This document shows positions 9,696 to 20,960 of a stretch of 64,000 bases of DNA, piece by piece. Every line of letters begins with the position of its first letter. The stretch's first letter is position 1. The position numbers and the translations under genes are program-made. Source of the stretch: Hibiscus mutabilis (Eukaryota > Streptophyta > Magnoliopsida > Malvales > Malvaceae); NCBI GenBank assembly GCA_019671005.1, contig CM033752.1:21398969-21462968 (forward strand). Reading direction: 5' to 3'. Under the pieces are notes generated by a model. It ran no database searches, was not told the origin of the DNA, and saw only the letters and a list, made by a program, of their open reading frames with translations.

Positions 9696-10986
9696 ATCAC
9701 AAGGATAATAAAATGTATACCTTGGTTCAAAACCAAGGGAGTGGTCTTCCAACAAGCTTCCGCTTGCCTTTAGCTTGGGAGGGTTTTCCAACATCTATGG
9801 AAGGTTGAATCAAGCTTGGAAATGCATCAAAACAATGCAACAACAATTATAAGATAAATTGAATATAAAACTAGTAATGAAAGGATATATGTTCAAAAAA
9901 GTAATGAAAGGATACGTAATTGAGGATCTTAGCTATAGAAAGTTATGACCTTGGAGTAAGATTTTAAGCATGAAAATGGAGATAAAGAGAAAACATGGAG
10001 ACAGAAAGGGGAATAAAGGGTTGCTGAACAAGAAAGTTTTCAACGTACTTTTCTCCTAAAAATCTATTTCAAAGGGAAAAAAAATTAGTTTGTGCTGGAA
10101 ACGAGGCCTCGGATAAATAAATAAATAAACAAATAGCAATGAGACCAAAGTCTCTAACCCAATAAGTCAAATAATCCTCACATGATTTACGTAAAACCCA
10201 AATTCGAAACTTGAACTGAAATATTGAAACTGAAGTGGTAATCCGAAATTCGGACCATTACAATATTTTTTAAGTTTTTTTTAATGGAAAATTTGTGGTA
10301 CGAAGGGGTTTTTATGGTTGAAATCCCCTAGTTGTTGACTTGTCTCTTGCAGGAATAATCCTGGATTTATGTTTCATTCATTCTGTAAAAGGTGTAAATC
10401 ACTTATAGGGTGGCATATGATAATTTGATGATTGTTTTTTTCTTTCCAAAGCTCTATATTTCTGGTTAAGAGGGGATTGTTCGCAAGATAAAAAGATATT
10501 TTATATCAAAGTTCAACTATAAACTGCCGTGGCTAAGTGAAATCGTTGGATTAATAGAGGGGATGTACATGAACATTTCGAGATGGATTTGGTCCATCTA
10601 CTATGAGTAATATTTTTATTGATTTATTTCTCGCATTATTTTCATTGTAGGAGTATATTCATAATTTGTATTTTAATTATGAGTAAGTACATTTGGTCGA
10701 TTGATTAAGCTGCTCATATTCATTCTCTTACATTCTTTTAGGTCATGGATTTGATACATGGTATGAGCACCTATTTTCTTCTCCTAGAAATTCTCTTTTT
10801 TCTCACATTTAAGTAGGATTAAAAATTAAAAATTATCAAAAAAAATTGTATTTTGATTATGGAATTGATAATTATAATTGATATTTGTTTTTAGGGAAGA
10901 TTAAAATCATTCTCTTATAAAAGAAATCACTTGTGGATGAAACATTTTAGCTAGACAAACGCATCTTACTTTCCGTCGCTCATAAG
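9696..10986. other. Unassigned AT-rich DNA
   Basis: No coding region or element ends are recognised. Small items seen: a perfect eight-base-stem hairpin with a three-base loop (9720-9738) and an AAAT microsatellite near 10105-10130. Confidence 0.5.
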
Positions 10987-11916
10987 TAGGGATGGCAACG
11001 GGCCGGATCTAGACCGGATCTAGCTGGACCTAGATTTAGACTCATTTTCATATTCTAGATCTAGACCAGCCCCGGATCCGCGGGTCTAGAAAACTGGGAC
11101 CTAGATCCAGATCCAACGGATTTGGGTCCAAAACGGGTCTGTTAAAAAATGACCATTCGACTTATTTTTTAACGAAATAAAACTGTCATTGACTAATTTC
11201 ACATCATATCTCCAATTGAAGAAAGATTAATTTCAATACAACTAGTAACAGAATAAAAAACGATAAACTAAAGTCTCAAAAAAAACTCCAACACAATTAC
11301 ACAAATGTCTTTTGAATAACACAAACATTAAAAAATGTAGATCATGAAACATTCCATTGTCGCAAGCCGAATACCGCACTTCTACCTCCTTAGAGTGCTA
11401 GTCTTATCACTACTTAAATCATCAACATCTTAAAACAAACAAGAAACAACCAACCAAAGAGAAAAATTTTGTTTAGTAAAAATAATATTTGTAAAATTTA
11501 AATATTAATATTAAGGTTATGTAATATAATAAGTTTCTTCTTTATCATGTCAATGATATCCACCACTTCCGCATCATCATCACAATCTTTATTAATACTG
11601 AAACAAGCATGTGTTCCTTCAAAAGTGTATGTCATAAATAAATAAAAATTACATTAGAGAATAATGTGAAATATAAAATTAAAGCAAAGGAAGGGAAATA
11701 ATATTTTAAAACCAAATGTGAGTTTTTCTATAAATAGGTAAACGAGTCTAGATCTGAATTTTAATGTCAGATCTAGACCCGAATATGTACTTTAATCAAA
11801 AGATCTAGATTCGGCCTGAATCTGTCGGGTCTAAAATTTTAAAATCTAGATCCTATAAAACAGATCTAGATCTAGAATTTAGGTCAAGTCGAGTCCAAGA
11901 TTCATTGACATCCCTA
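10987..11916. mobile_element. 930-bp non-autonomous hAT-like element
   Basis: The termini are TAGGGATGGCAACG and, reversed from the right end, TAGGGATGTCAATG (12 of 14 match). They are flanked by eight-base duplications CTCATAAG (10979-10986) and ATCATAAG (11917-11924) with one mismatch. About 150 bases at each end carry many copies of AGATCTAGA/TCTAGACC, the subterminal repeats to which hAT transposases typically bind. The middle has no transposase motif. The structure identifies it; family assignment is from established hAT features. Confidence 0.85.
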
Positions 11917-11924
11917 ATCATAAG

Positions 11925-12451
11925 AGATGATTTGACAGAATTTCTACGTATACTTACAAGATCGTCAATCAAATCAAGATTGAAAATTATTAAAGATATT
12001 TATGCTTTATTATTTGAAGATGTCTATCCATTTTGAGGATAACCCACGACAATAAAAGTACGATTTGTTTTTTTTTATAAACAATTTCCAACCACCCACT
12101 CAAATAATAATACAACACGTGCTCTAAGTGATCTAATTTGTCGGTCGCGTTGGTCATTAGCTTTTCCAGTCATCACAAAATCAACTCTAAATAGATTGGT
12201 TTTAGTTAAATAATTTGAGTATTGAATCTGATTAAAGGATAATCTCAAGCAATCTAAGATGTATTTTGAGATAACATGTTTACCATTGAATTCGGTTGTT
12301 TTATTTAATTTAGTTCCCGAAACTTTTCCATATATTTTAAAAATTTTGATTATTTAATTTAGTTTTTTTATTCGTTTGATGGAACTGTATTTTGAGATTG
12401 TATCATGTTATTACCTATTTTTTTTAAAGAAAATATATGTTTTTTATGATT
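11925..12451. other. Unassigned AT-rich DNA between two DNA elements
   Basis: No coding frame, RNA gene or element terminus is evident. Confidence 0.5.
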
Positions 12452-12458
12452 ATGGGCA

Positions 12459-12795
12459 CTAGAGGCGGACACAATGGACCTCTGGGGCCACTACCCTAAA
12501 ATTTAAAAAATTTACAATTTAAAATTTTAGAGTTTTTTTAAAAAATAATTTAGCCTCCACAATTTTTTTTAGAAATTTATATTAAGTTTTAAAATTTTCG
12601 AGCATTATTAATTAAATTCTTCTTATAATTTTTAAAAGTTCTAGTTAAACCTTTTAAAATTTTAAAAATTTTAGTTAGACCTCAATTTTTTTTAAAAAAT
12701 TTGTAAATTGAACCCTTCAATTTTTTTTGAAAATTTTAATTTTACCTATAAATTTAAGGTTGGCCCCCAAACTCTATCACCAAATTTCTCCACTG
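12459..12795. mobile_element. 337-bp MITE with decayed GGCGGA-type ends
   Basis: An exact direct repeat ATGGGCA flanks it (12452-12458 and 12796-12802). The left end CTAGAGGCGGA and the reversed right end CAGTGGAGAAA resemble the widespread plant MITE terminus CAGTGGCGGA. Just inside are GGGGCCA (12503) and GGCCCCC (12764) in inverted order. The interior is a tandem-like AT run built on TTTTAAAATTTT. There is no coding capacity. Superfamily is uncertain: seven bases are exact, and an eight-base duplication with one mismatch is possible. Confidence 0.7.
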
Positions 12796-12802
12796 ATGGG
12801 CA

Positions 12803-13238
12803 TGATTATCATAATGCCGTATCATTTAAAAGATAAAAAGTCTAAATCTAGGTATTAAGTTGAGGGGAAAAGGACCAAATTCAGAGGAAAATAAATGTTA
12901 TTTATATTTTTAGCTTTTAGTTATTAAGGATATATATATTTTTGAATATCTGCAAGAGATTTTCAAAACTGTAGTCTCAAATATAGGCAATAAAAGATAG
13001 GTAAAACTTTACTACTAATCGCCTAATTTTTGGGTGTTTGCACTTTGGTCATTCAAATTGTAAATATTTTATTTTATTTATTATTGTCAGAGAATGCTTT
13101 TATTTTGGTCACTTCGATCATTAACGTTGTCTGTATTAGCATTCTCACATGTCACTATCTAATTTGTAAAAAAGGGTAAATAATATAGATTTTAGGGTAA
13201 AATAGAGTTGAAATTAATTACATTTATCTTATACAAAT
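12803..13238. other. Unassigned DNA with a likely repeat remnant (12990-13200)
   Basis: GGTAAAACTTTACTACTAATCG followed by TTTGGTCATTCAAATT and TTTTGGTCACTTCGATC is a style I recognise from a dispersed plant repeat with phrases of the GGTCACTC type. Its right end would be cut by the Ath-2 LTR. No gene is seen. Confidence 0.45.
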
Positions 13239-14644
13239 GTTAACTCCTCAAAAGTACTATTTTTTATGCTTATTTCACAATGCTTTTGCTTTCCTTTAAG
13301 TAGATATGTTTGCATTTAGTTGTTAAAATTTATGCATTTGCGTAAGGAGTTAGGAGCTATTTTCTTGCCAGTTTGAAGGGTTGTTTTGCTGGTTTTGATG
13401 CAGGACACGAGCAAGCATGCATGGCAGAGAGGCACTGGCAGAGAATGCAGGGAAAGAAGCAAGAGAATTGCCGAGTAGCAGTTGGCATTGTTGGACCAAG
13501 CAATGCCAAGCTTGGCTGGCAAAGGATTGATTCCGATGACCGGTCAAAGTAGTCGTTGGACCTTATACACGTCAACCCTAGGATTCAAATTAGGATAAGA
13601 GGATACCACATCTTATCCCTTCGCGCATTCAAATTTTAAACTCAAAAAGCTTATCCTAGGGTTTCCACGCAAGCCTATTTAAAGGAGCTCAAGCCACCAC
13701 TTGAGGGGATCGAATCGGAAGAGAGGTTGTACCGTGGTGAACCGGGAGACGACATGGTCCGACCAGCTAAGACCGAGAGCTTTGGAGCAATCGAAGGGAT
13801 GCATCGACAGATCTCCTTCTTACCCATTCTCTTAGTTTTAATTTTATTTGAATGGTGATCATATTTTTTGGATGGACCCCCAACCATGAACTAAGCTTTT
13901 ACAATTGGTTGGGGGATGTTTGCGATGAACGCTAAATTTATGTTTGGTTTTTAATAATTTTAAATGCCTTGGCATTATTTTCTATCTGCAAGTACTTAAT
14001 TTTCTCAAATCCTTTGCCATAGAACAGTTGGCATAGTGTGCTTATTGTACCTTAATATCTTAACAGACTTAAGGGGCAACGATCAGTTGCCAGATACTAA
14101 GGAGAGAAGCTTCGACAGAAGATGTTCAAGTAGATGAACTTACTTCGGAAGTGAGTCACCCCTTAGGAGTAAAGGTTGACACTTAATCGAGTTAATTAAT
14201 GAAAAGCTTGACTATAGACATATATGGGTTTATTCATGGTTAACTTAGGGTATTGTCATCGACAGAGGCAATACTACTTTTAATCTGCTCGGCAATAAAA
14301 TAAAGGTAGGACATTATTAAAGGCTGGCATAAGTAGCGTGAAATCCAGACATCCCTTGCCAACGTTCATCATTCAATTGAACACTTTCGTTGCCAGACTG
14401 TTTTCATTTTTCACTACTATGTTTTGCTATCTTTCGATAAAAAACCCAAATCATTCCAACACTTTCATTTTTCTTGTAAACAAGTAAACATTAAGCAAAT
14501 AAGTTCTTGGTCAATCCTTGTGGATTCGATACTCAACTTTGCAGACCGTGTATACTTGCACGCATAAGACTCACCTTGGCATTATTTTCTTGCACTTTTA
14601 CACTAAATATTCAATCGTTTGCCAAGTGTTAGCAAAAGCCGACA
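13239..14644 (+). repeat. Ath-2 5' LTR
   Basis: The LTR runs from TGTTAACTCCTC to GCCGACA (TG...CA), with the PBS six bases later. It aligns by eye with the Ath-4 LTR in reverse: the TGCATTTGCGTAAGGAGTTAGG block near 13330, the CTATAGACATATATGGG and CGACAGAGGCAATAC blocks near 14213-14275, and the end GCCAAGTGTTAG. Ends were set from that comparison and have an error of a few bases. Confidence 0.8.
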
Positions 14645-14650
14645 AGTTTT

Positions 14651-14670
14651 TAGTGTCGTTGCTGGGGAGT
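14651..14670 (+). promoter_or_regulatory. Ath-2 primer binding site
   Basis: TAGTGTCGTTGCTGGGGAGT is a decayed form of the TGGCGCCGTTGCCGGGGA site. Athila elements are known to prime from tRNA-Asp there. It sits directly after the LTR. Confidence 0.75.
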
Positions 14671-14750
14671 GGAACGAAATTTATTGTTTTGATTTTTACT
14701 TGTTTCGTTTCTTTTACTATTTTATTTTATTTACTTATTTTAACTAGTGT

Positions 14751-16479
14751 ATGACCAGAAACCACCCTTTGGTGGAAGATTGGCCATACGACCCAGAAAT
14801 TGAAAGAACTTTATGGAGGCTAAAAAGAAAAGCTCGAGAGATGGCACATCGAGGCAATGGAGGACCTGATGGTAACCCAAACAATCAAGGAAATCCACCA
14901 AACCACAATGGGATACCGACCGCACCTGCTGCCCCTACCGTTAATATGGAGGGGGAGAGACCTATCCGAGAACACTCGGCACCGAACATAGACAATTTGA
15001 TGTCAGGACTAATTGGTCCAGAGGTAAATACACTAAATTTTGAACTTAAACCGATAATGATACAAACACTTTTTAATGCAGGACAATTAGATGGAGCACC
15101 CACTAGAGACCCGAGGTAAGACTTGAAGCAATTCATAGAAGTTTGCCAGCTATTTCAGCAGCCTGGAGTGCTGGAGGATACAGTGAAGTTGAAATTATTC
15201 ACATTTTCCCTGAGAGATAGAGCAAAACGTGGCTTAGTTCCTTGCCACCTGGTTCTGTCACCTCATGGGGAGATCTATGCCAGGAATTTCTGCTGCGATT
15301 TCAGCCACCTAAACTCACTGCCAAGCTGAGAAGCGATATCATTATGTTTAGGCAAGTTAATGATGAGACCCTATATGATGCATGTGAGAGATTCAAGGAC
15401 TTGTTGAGAAGGTGTCCCATACATGGATTCCCAAATTAGACCCAGATAGAGACCTTCTATAATGGACTCAATACTCATGCCAGAACTATTTTTGATGCTT
15501 CAAAAAATGGTTCACTGCTGGAAAAGAACTATAAAGAGGCAATTGGTATCCTTGAAAGGATCTCAACTAATGATTTCGGTATCCTATTGCCAGACTAGGG
15601 ACCAGAACTAAAATTGAAGGAAAATTAGCACTAGATGAATTAACATCTATCCACACTGAGATTTCGAATCTTACTAGAATAATCAGAACTTTGCAAAAGA
15701 GTAAAGAATCGTAAGAGATTAAGGTGTTAGACCCATTCTACACAATATGTGGGGACGACCATTACATGGATGATCGCCTTGCCAATCCTGAGTCGGTAAA
15801 CTTTTTTTGGCAATTTCAATTGTAATTATAATGCAAATTGCAATACCTACAATGTAGGATGGAGGCAACACCCAAATTTAGCTCAGGGAAATCAAGGGGG
15901 TAATCAACATAATGCCAGTGTCAGAATAACAATGTCCAGCAAGGATTCTATCAGAATTCCATGCCATAGAGGGAACAAAGCAACTTTTATGAAGGACAAA
16001 AGAACAACCAGGGGACTTTGACAGAATACATGGAGATAAATGATGTAACTGATCAGAGTTTGGTAGCATCTATGTTGAACTTAGAGATCCAGATTGGACA
16101 GATTGCCAGTACACTTAGCAATTAACCCTAAGGAGCATTGCCAAGCGATACAAAAGATGCTCGACAAAGAGGCAATGAACAATGTAAAGTTGTAACTCTT
16201 CAGAGTGGCAAACAATGTGAGGCTGAGATACTTGTCAAGAACTCAGCCAATTACCAAGAGAAAAGACTAGTAGATGAACCAAAAGAAACAAAGAAGAAAG
16301 AAACAGACATAAGCGATGCAAAACCTCTGTCTGATGCTAGACCTCAGTCGAATACCAGCAAACCCTTGGCAAGGCCGGTAGAGTCAACATTTGCTTACCC
16401 ACCTCTACCGTTTCTACAAAGACTACTAAAACACAAGCAGGACCAGCAATGTAAGCGCTTTATGGAAGTTCTTAAGTAG
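14751..16479 (+). pseudogene. gag: Ath-2 gag and gag-protease linker (broken)
   Basis: This would be the Gag structural protein. The start is the ATG at 14751 (MTRNHP), the first in a frame that stays readable. There is a TAA at 15117 and a frame change near 15235; the capsid core continues as PPGSVTSWGDLCQEFLLRF and CERFKDLLRRCP (near 15380-15420), then a TAG at 15437 before TFYNGLN. The zinc-knuckle zone near 15735-15780 keeps YTICGDDHYMDD but lacks the last cysteine. The linker 16138-16479 is lysine-rich and ends in a TAG. It is close to Ath-4 gag: the NLMSGLIGP and PTRDPR blocks are shared. Confidence 0.85.
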
Positions 16480-17434
16480 TTGCAGATCAACATACTATTA
16501 GTAGAAGCTCTTGAGAAAATGCCCAATTATGTTAAATTCATGAAGGATATTTGTCCAAAAAGAGGAAATTGGGTGATTTCGAGACTATAGCTCTCACTGA
16601 GGGATGTAGTGCAATGATACTCAATCGATTGCCACCTAAGCTAAAAGATCTGGAAAGTTTTACTATTCCTTGTACTATTGGTAACAGATTCATAGGTAAA
16701 ACACTATGTGATCTGGGAGCTAGCATCAATTTGATGCCAATGTCTGTTTTCAAAAAGCTTGGCATCGAAGCAAGGCCTACCACCGTAACACTTCAGTTGG
16801 CGGACTGATCTTTTGCACATCCTAAGGGTAAGATTGAGGATATGCTGGTAAAGGTAGACAAATTTATATTTCCACCTAATTTTAATATTTTAGATTATGA
16901 GGCAGACATGAATATCCCAATCATATTGGGCAGACCATTCATTACCACAGCTAGAGCCTTAATTGATGTTCATAAATGTGAACTTACTATGCGCATAAAT
17001 GACCAACATGTTACGTTTAATGTATTTCAAGCTCTTAAATGTGCAGATGAACAAGAGGAATGCCTAGCTGATGAGATGATAGAGTCTATTTTCACTATGG
17101 ACGTGGCACAGTTGTGCCAAGACACAGATGATGACGCTAGAGAACTGGATGATGAAATTAAGACGAATGAAGGGCCAACGTTGAAGAATAAAGTTGGTAA
17201 TTACTTTGGCCAGCTAGAGCCATTAAAGCTGGTGGGCAGAGAAATCAAGGCACCTAATCCATCCATCTAGGAGCCACTAGAATTGGAACTGAAACCGTTG
17301 CCAGACCACCTCAGGTACACCTACTTAGGTAAATACTCTAATCTTCTAGTGATCATTGCTGCTAATCAATCTAATGATCAGGAGGAAAGATTGCTGGAAA
17401 TCTTAAGCAAATATAAGAAAGCTCTGGGATGGAC
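16480..17434 (+). pseudogene. Ath-2 aspartic protease and pol stub (broken)
   Basis: The protease frame is unusually well kept. CDLGASINLMP (near 16705-16740) and LQLAD are followed by a single TGA at 16806, then PIILGRPFITTARALIDV near 16915-16965 and TFNVFQALKCADEQEE near 17015-17060. A stop at 17268 precedes the pol linker, which reads as KKALGW at about 17415-17430. The Tek-A LTR begins there. The TGA is the kind of stop that a C-to-T change in a CGA codon makes. The product would be a Gag-Pol maturase if intact; as it stands it is interrupted and truncated. Confidence 0.85.
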
Positions 17435-20400
17435 TGTAACCCCCTTAGCCCGGCCTAGCTGAAACTGAACTAAAAGGATCACATTAGGTTTGCCGAAGCA
17501 AACCCGAGCTAATAACCTAAATTGGTATATTTTTTCCTTTTATCTTGTTTAAATGCATCGATTAATTTCCTATGGTGAACATGCTTCAGCGAAAACGTCT
17601 TATGGAAACTAGATTTCAAAACAGGGTTTAATTGCTCAAATACGTACATCAGGGACCAAAATGTAATTTCCATATTTTATAAGGACTTAATTAGAGTTCA
17701 AGATTACCAACCCTTCATTAGTCCAATTTCATGCTCTCATGTTAAAATCTAGCTCAAAATAATCATCCAAGCACGTTCAATTGCGTACATAACATTCAGG
17801 GACTAATTTGCAAGATTTCCAAACTTTAGCAAATTGTTATGCAAAAAATCAACAAGGCGTACCGAAACGGCCAAGCCCATACCGATACAGCTTAATAAAC
17901 AAAACCACTACTCATACTGATACTTGGATAACTGTATCGATACGATGTGTTGAACCACCTATATCGATATAGCCTTGACCCTGTACCAATCCCCATTTGC
18001 TTTCTCAAAAACTTAGAATTCTAGTAACCAATACGCGTACTGATACGGTACCTCGTATATTGATACTACTCTTTAAAAATGAAGGGATCGTACCGATACT
18101 TAAACCCGTGTACCAACACCAGTACAAAAATTCCTTAAGGCATACCGATACGGCGGCTAGGTGTATCGATACCCTTTGTTATTTTTTATTGATTTGATCA
18201 TCTCCAGACCCCACGTACCGATCTTTGGGTACCCGTACCGGTACATATAGGCCTATAATAACCTCTAGGTCCAACATATGACTCTTTGGCTCACTCAAAA
18301 CAACTATATACATCTCCTAAACAACATAAAACATCATAAGCATGCTTGACATCAACATACTAGCAATTTAGGCAATCCTAGCAAGTCTAACACCATCAAC
18401 CACAAAGTCTACAAGCATGTTCCCTAGTCAACATCCGAAACATAAATCCATCCATATCTCAAGCACTTTAAACCTCTCAAAAGTCCAAACCAGCAATTAA
18501 AACTTGCACAAACAGGGAGTTCATCAAATGACCCTCCCAAAACAACATTTGACACATTGCCCTTATTACTACTATGTATCATTTCAAACCATACTTTGCA
18601 AACAAGTCCTTGGATTTCTTCCTTGCTTCCTCGCTGCCTTTTTACCTTTAATTCTCTGCAATGATGGAAAAAGAGAGCGTAAGCACACTAGGCTTAGTGA
18701 GGAATGATCAAAAACCAACCACCATCAATGCATTTAAAACCATTTAATCATTATATTGATAAACCACTTACCAAGACACTTTTTAATCACCATTTCAACA
18801 TCACGCCTTATCAAAACCATGCACTTAACATTTCCAAAACAACATATTAAACCATATGCAACATGTATCGTGGATTCAACAACAAAGTCCCATTTGCTAC
18901 CCTCAATTTAAGCTTTCTCATGCATACTACCAATGCAAGGCTTAAAGAGTAAACATGTTTAAACCACATTGAACCATATAGTACATCTCATGGTACATCA
19001 TCAATTATATTGGCTTATAAGTGATCATTAACCAAATTTCCCTTTAGAAAACATAACATTGGATACACGAATTTAACAAGTGTTCCCAACACTTCATGCT
19101 ATCATAACTGAAATTAAAGGTACATTTACAATCGGGTACATTCATAACCCCACACATCGATTGGATGCATAACCCACTAACGAGAGTCTTCGGTACACAA
19201 ATCAAAACCCCTCAACCGTTAAGTTAATTGGATAAAGTTTACGGTACACCGGATCAAAACCCTCAACATCCAAGGCGAATTTTATAGTGCAATATCAATC
19301 CTATAGCCGACCAACTATATCCGATAACATTTTCAAACCTTTTTCATACCATCACTTGCCAATATAATTCATTTTATTAACATTAACTCATTGTTTTCAT
19401 ATGCATCATCAAACCATTTAACCAATGCAATCAACCTTGCATTAACCAATGTTCAACAACATTTACAAAACATGCATTACTTCCAAATGCATCATCAACA
19501 TTATATAACCATTTGCTAGCATTAAACCATGCTCAAAACATGCATATACAGTGAGTAATTAAACCATTTAAACAATTGCATAAAAACCAATTGCCAAACT
19601 GAGTTCAAGAGAGAATTCATCCTTTACTTCCGAGCTTAGACCAATATTTCAAGCTTGATCTAAATTCGAACCTTTGAAAAGCTGTAAAACTCATTCTCAC
19701 TCACCGACACGCAAAGCCTTGTTTGTCGATACGGTAAACATGCCTCTAAAGTTTTCAAAATGATCGTTCAAGCATGAGGACCAACTTCCCCTATTTTTTC
19801 CACACAAAAACAGAGGATTCAATACATCAAAATGCATTCAACAGCCCAGCAACATCAATTCACATAAAACCTCAACATACACTACCCAATTTCACTCCAC
19901 AACAACCGAAATCAACATCAAACATCTTCCAAACTTAACCCAGCCAAAACCTAACATTTTAACCCATCAATTAACATCTAAAAACACAACAACAACATCA
20001 TTTTACCTTCAACATTCATTAAACCTACACAACACCTCAAAAACTCACAACTAACAACCTAGAAAATTAGATATTCACATAGTTTCAAGATTCTAATGTT
20101 AAAGCTGACTTATTAACATTAATAAACATAAAAAACATGATTAAAATCAATGAAGAAATCAGCAAAACAGAGCCTATACAAAAACCCATCAATCCAACCA
20201 ATTAAACCTTGATTTAACCAATTTTCCATAATTAAATCATCAAATCAAGTTAGAAATCATAAGTAAAGGATCAATAACTTGGTAATTTCAATAAAAAACC
20301 TTGTATTAGAGTAGAAGAATGAAGCTCACCTCTAAATTTGGCTTTCCTCTTAATTGGATGAATTTTCTTGAGAAAACAAGATCAAATCAAATAGGTTTTG

Positions 20401-20945
20401 TTAGGAAACCATTAAAGATTCATTTGATAACAAAAGAATATTAAAATCAAGTATTTATCTGAGAAAATTGAAGTGGAAATGAGTGTTTGGCTGGACAGAA
20501 TTTGAGAGAAAAGCTTTTGGTGAAAAGTTAGTTACGTGAAATATCTTTTAAATCTAATTATGAAATTAATCTCCCCAAACCTTTTTATTTCTTTTAAAAT
20601 ATCCAATTAAAAGAGAAAAGTCTGATATTAGAATTTGGTCAAATAGCTCCTTAAAGATTCTAAGTTTTGACCCTTTTACAAAACAGTCACTAAAAATAGT
20701 TTTAAAACTTTACATTTTGGTCACCAACCAAAATGTCCAATCTTGAGACCTCCTTTTGTAAAATTGAATTTACCAAAATCATTTGCATATTAAATACTTA
20801 TTTTAGGATATTTTCCCATATTTGTTCTCACCCAAAAATATTTATTTTGAATTAAATCCCAAAATTAACTCTAATCCTCTAATACGATCCGTCAGACCGT
20901 CTAAACCACTTAGAAAACTCCTAGGCCCAAAATCGGGGCGTTACA
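17435..20945 (-). repeat. Tek-A 3' LTR, complete (3511 bp)
   Basis: On the minus strand it begins TGTAACGCCCCGATTTTGGGCC at 20945 and ends GGGGGTTACA at 17435, giving TGTAAC/GTTACA termini. It contains the GTACCG field (17856-18246), the block GCGTAAGCACACTAGGCTTAG (near 18677-18697), and a stretch near 20635-20750 that reads like the dispersed GGTCAC-type repeat. No ORF of note is present. At 3.5 kb the LTR is long for plant Ty3/gypsy elements. Confidence 0.85.
17856..18246. repeat. GTACCG/CGGTAC palindromic repeat field in the Tek-A LTR
   Basis: Units such as GCGTACCGAAACGG, CATACCGATACAG, GTATCGATACG and GTACCGGTAC recur with irregular spacing. The field occupies the same LTR position as in the other copies, but the spacers have diverged. 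Confidence 0.8.
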
Positions 20946-20960
20946 ACTCTCCCCCCTTAA
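20946..20960 (-). promoter_or_regulatory. Tek-A polypurine tract
   Basis: Minus strand TAAGGGGGGAGAGT lies immediately before the LTR start. This is the plus-strand primer site. Confidence 0.8.

Larger units (their letters stand above)
13239..17434 (+). mobile_element. Ath-2: Athila-type element, 5' LTR to protease, cut by Tek-A
   Basis: The layout is LTR, PBS, gag, protease and the first residues of the pol linker, all on +, then an abrupt join to the Tek-A LTR at 17434/17435. The remaining pol and 3' LTR are not in the window. The LTR and Gag are close to those of Ath-4, so the two belong to one family inserted in opposite directions. Confidence 0.85.

Noticed and set aside
9720..9738. Perfect short hairpin CCTTGGTT-CAA-AACCAAGG as a possible Helitron 3' end
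   Set aside because: No CTRR terminus follows within the usual distance and no Helitron 5' TC end or Rep/helicase sequence is seen. Stems of eight bases arise by chance in a window this size.
10100..10135. AAAT microsatellite as a functional element
   Set aside because: Ordinary short repeat with no associated structure.
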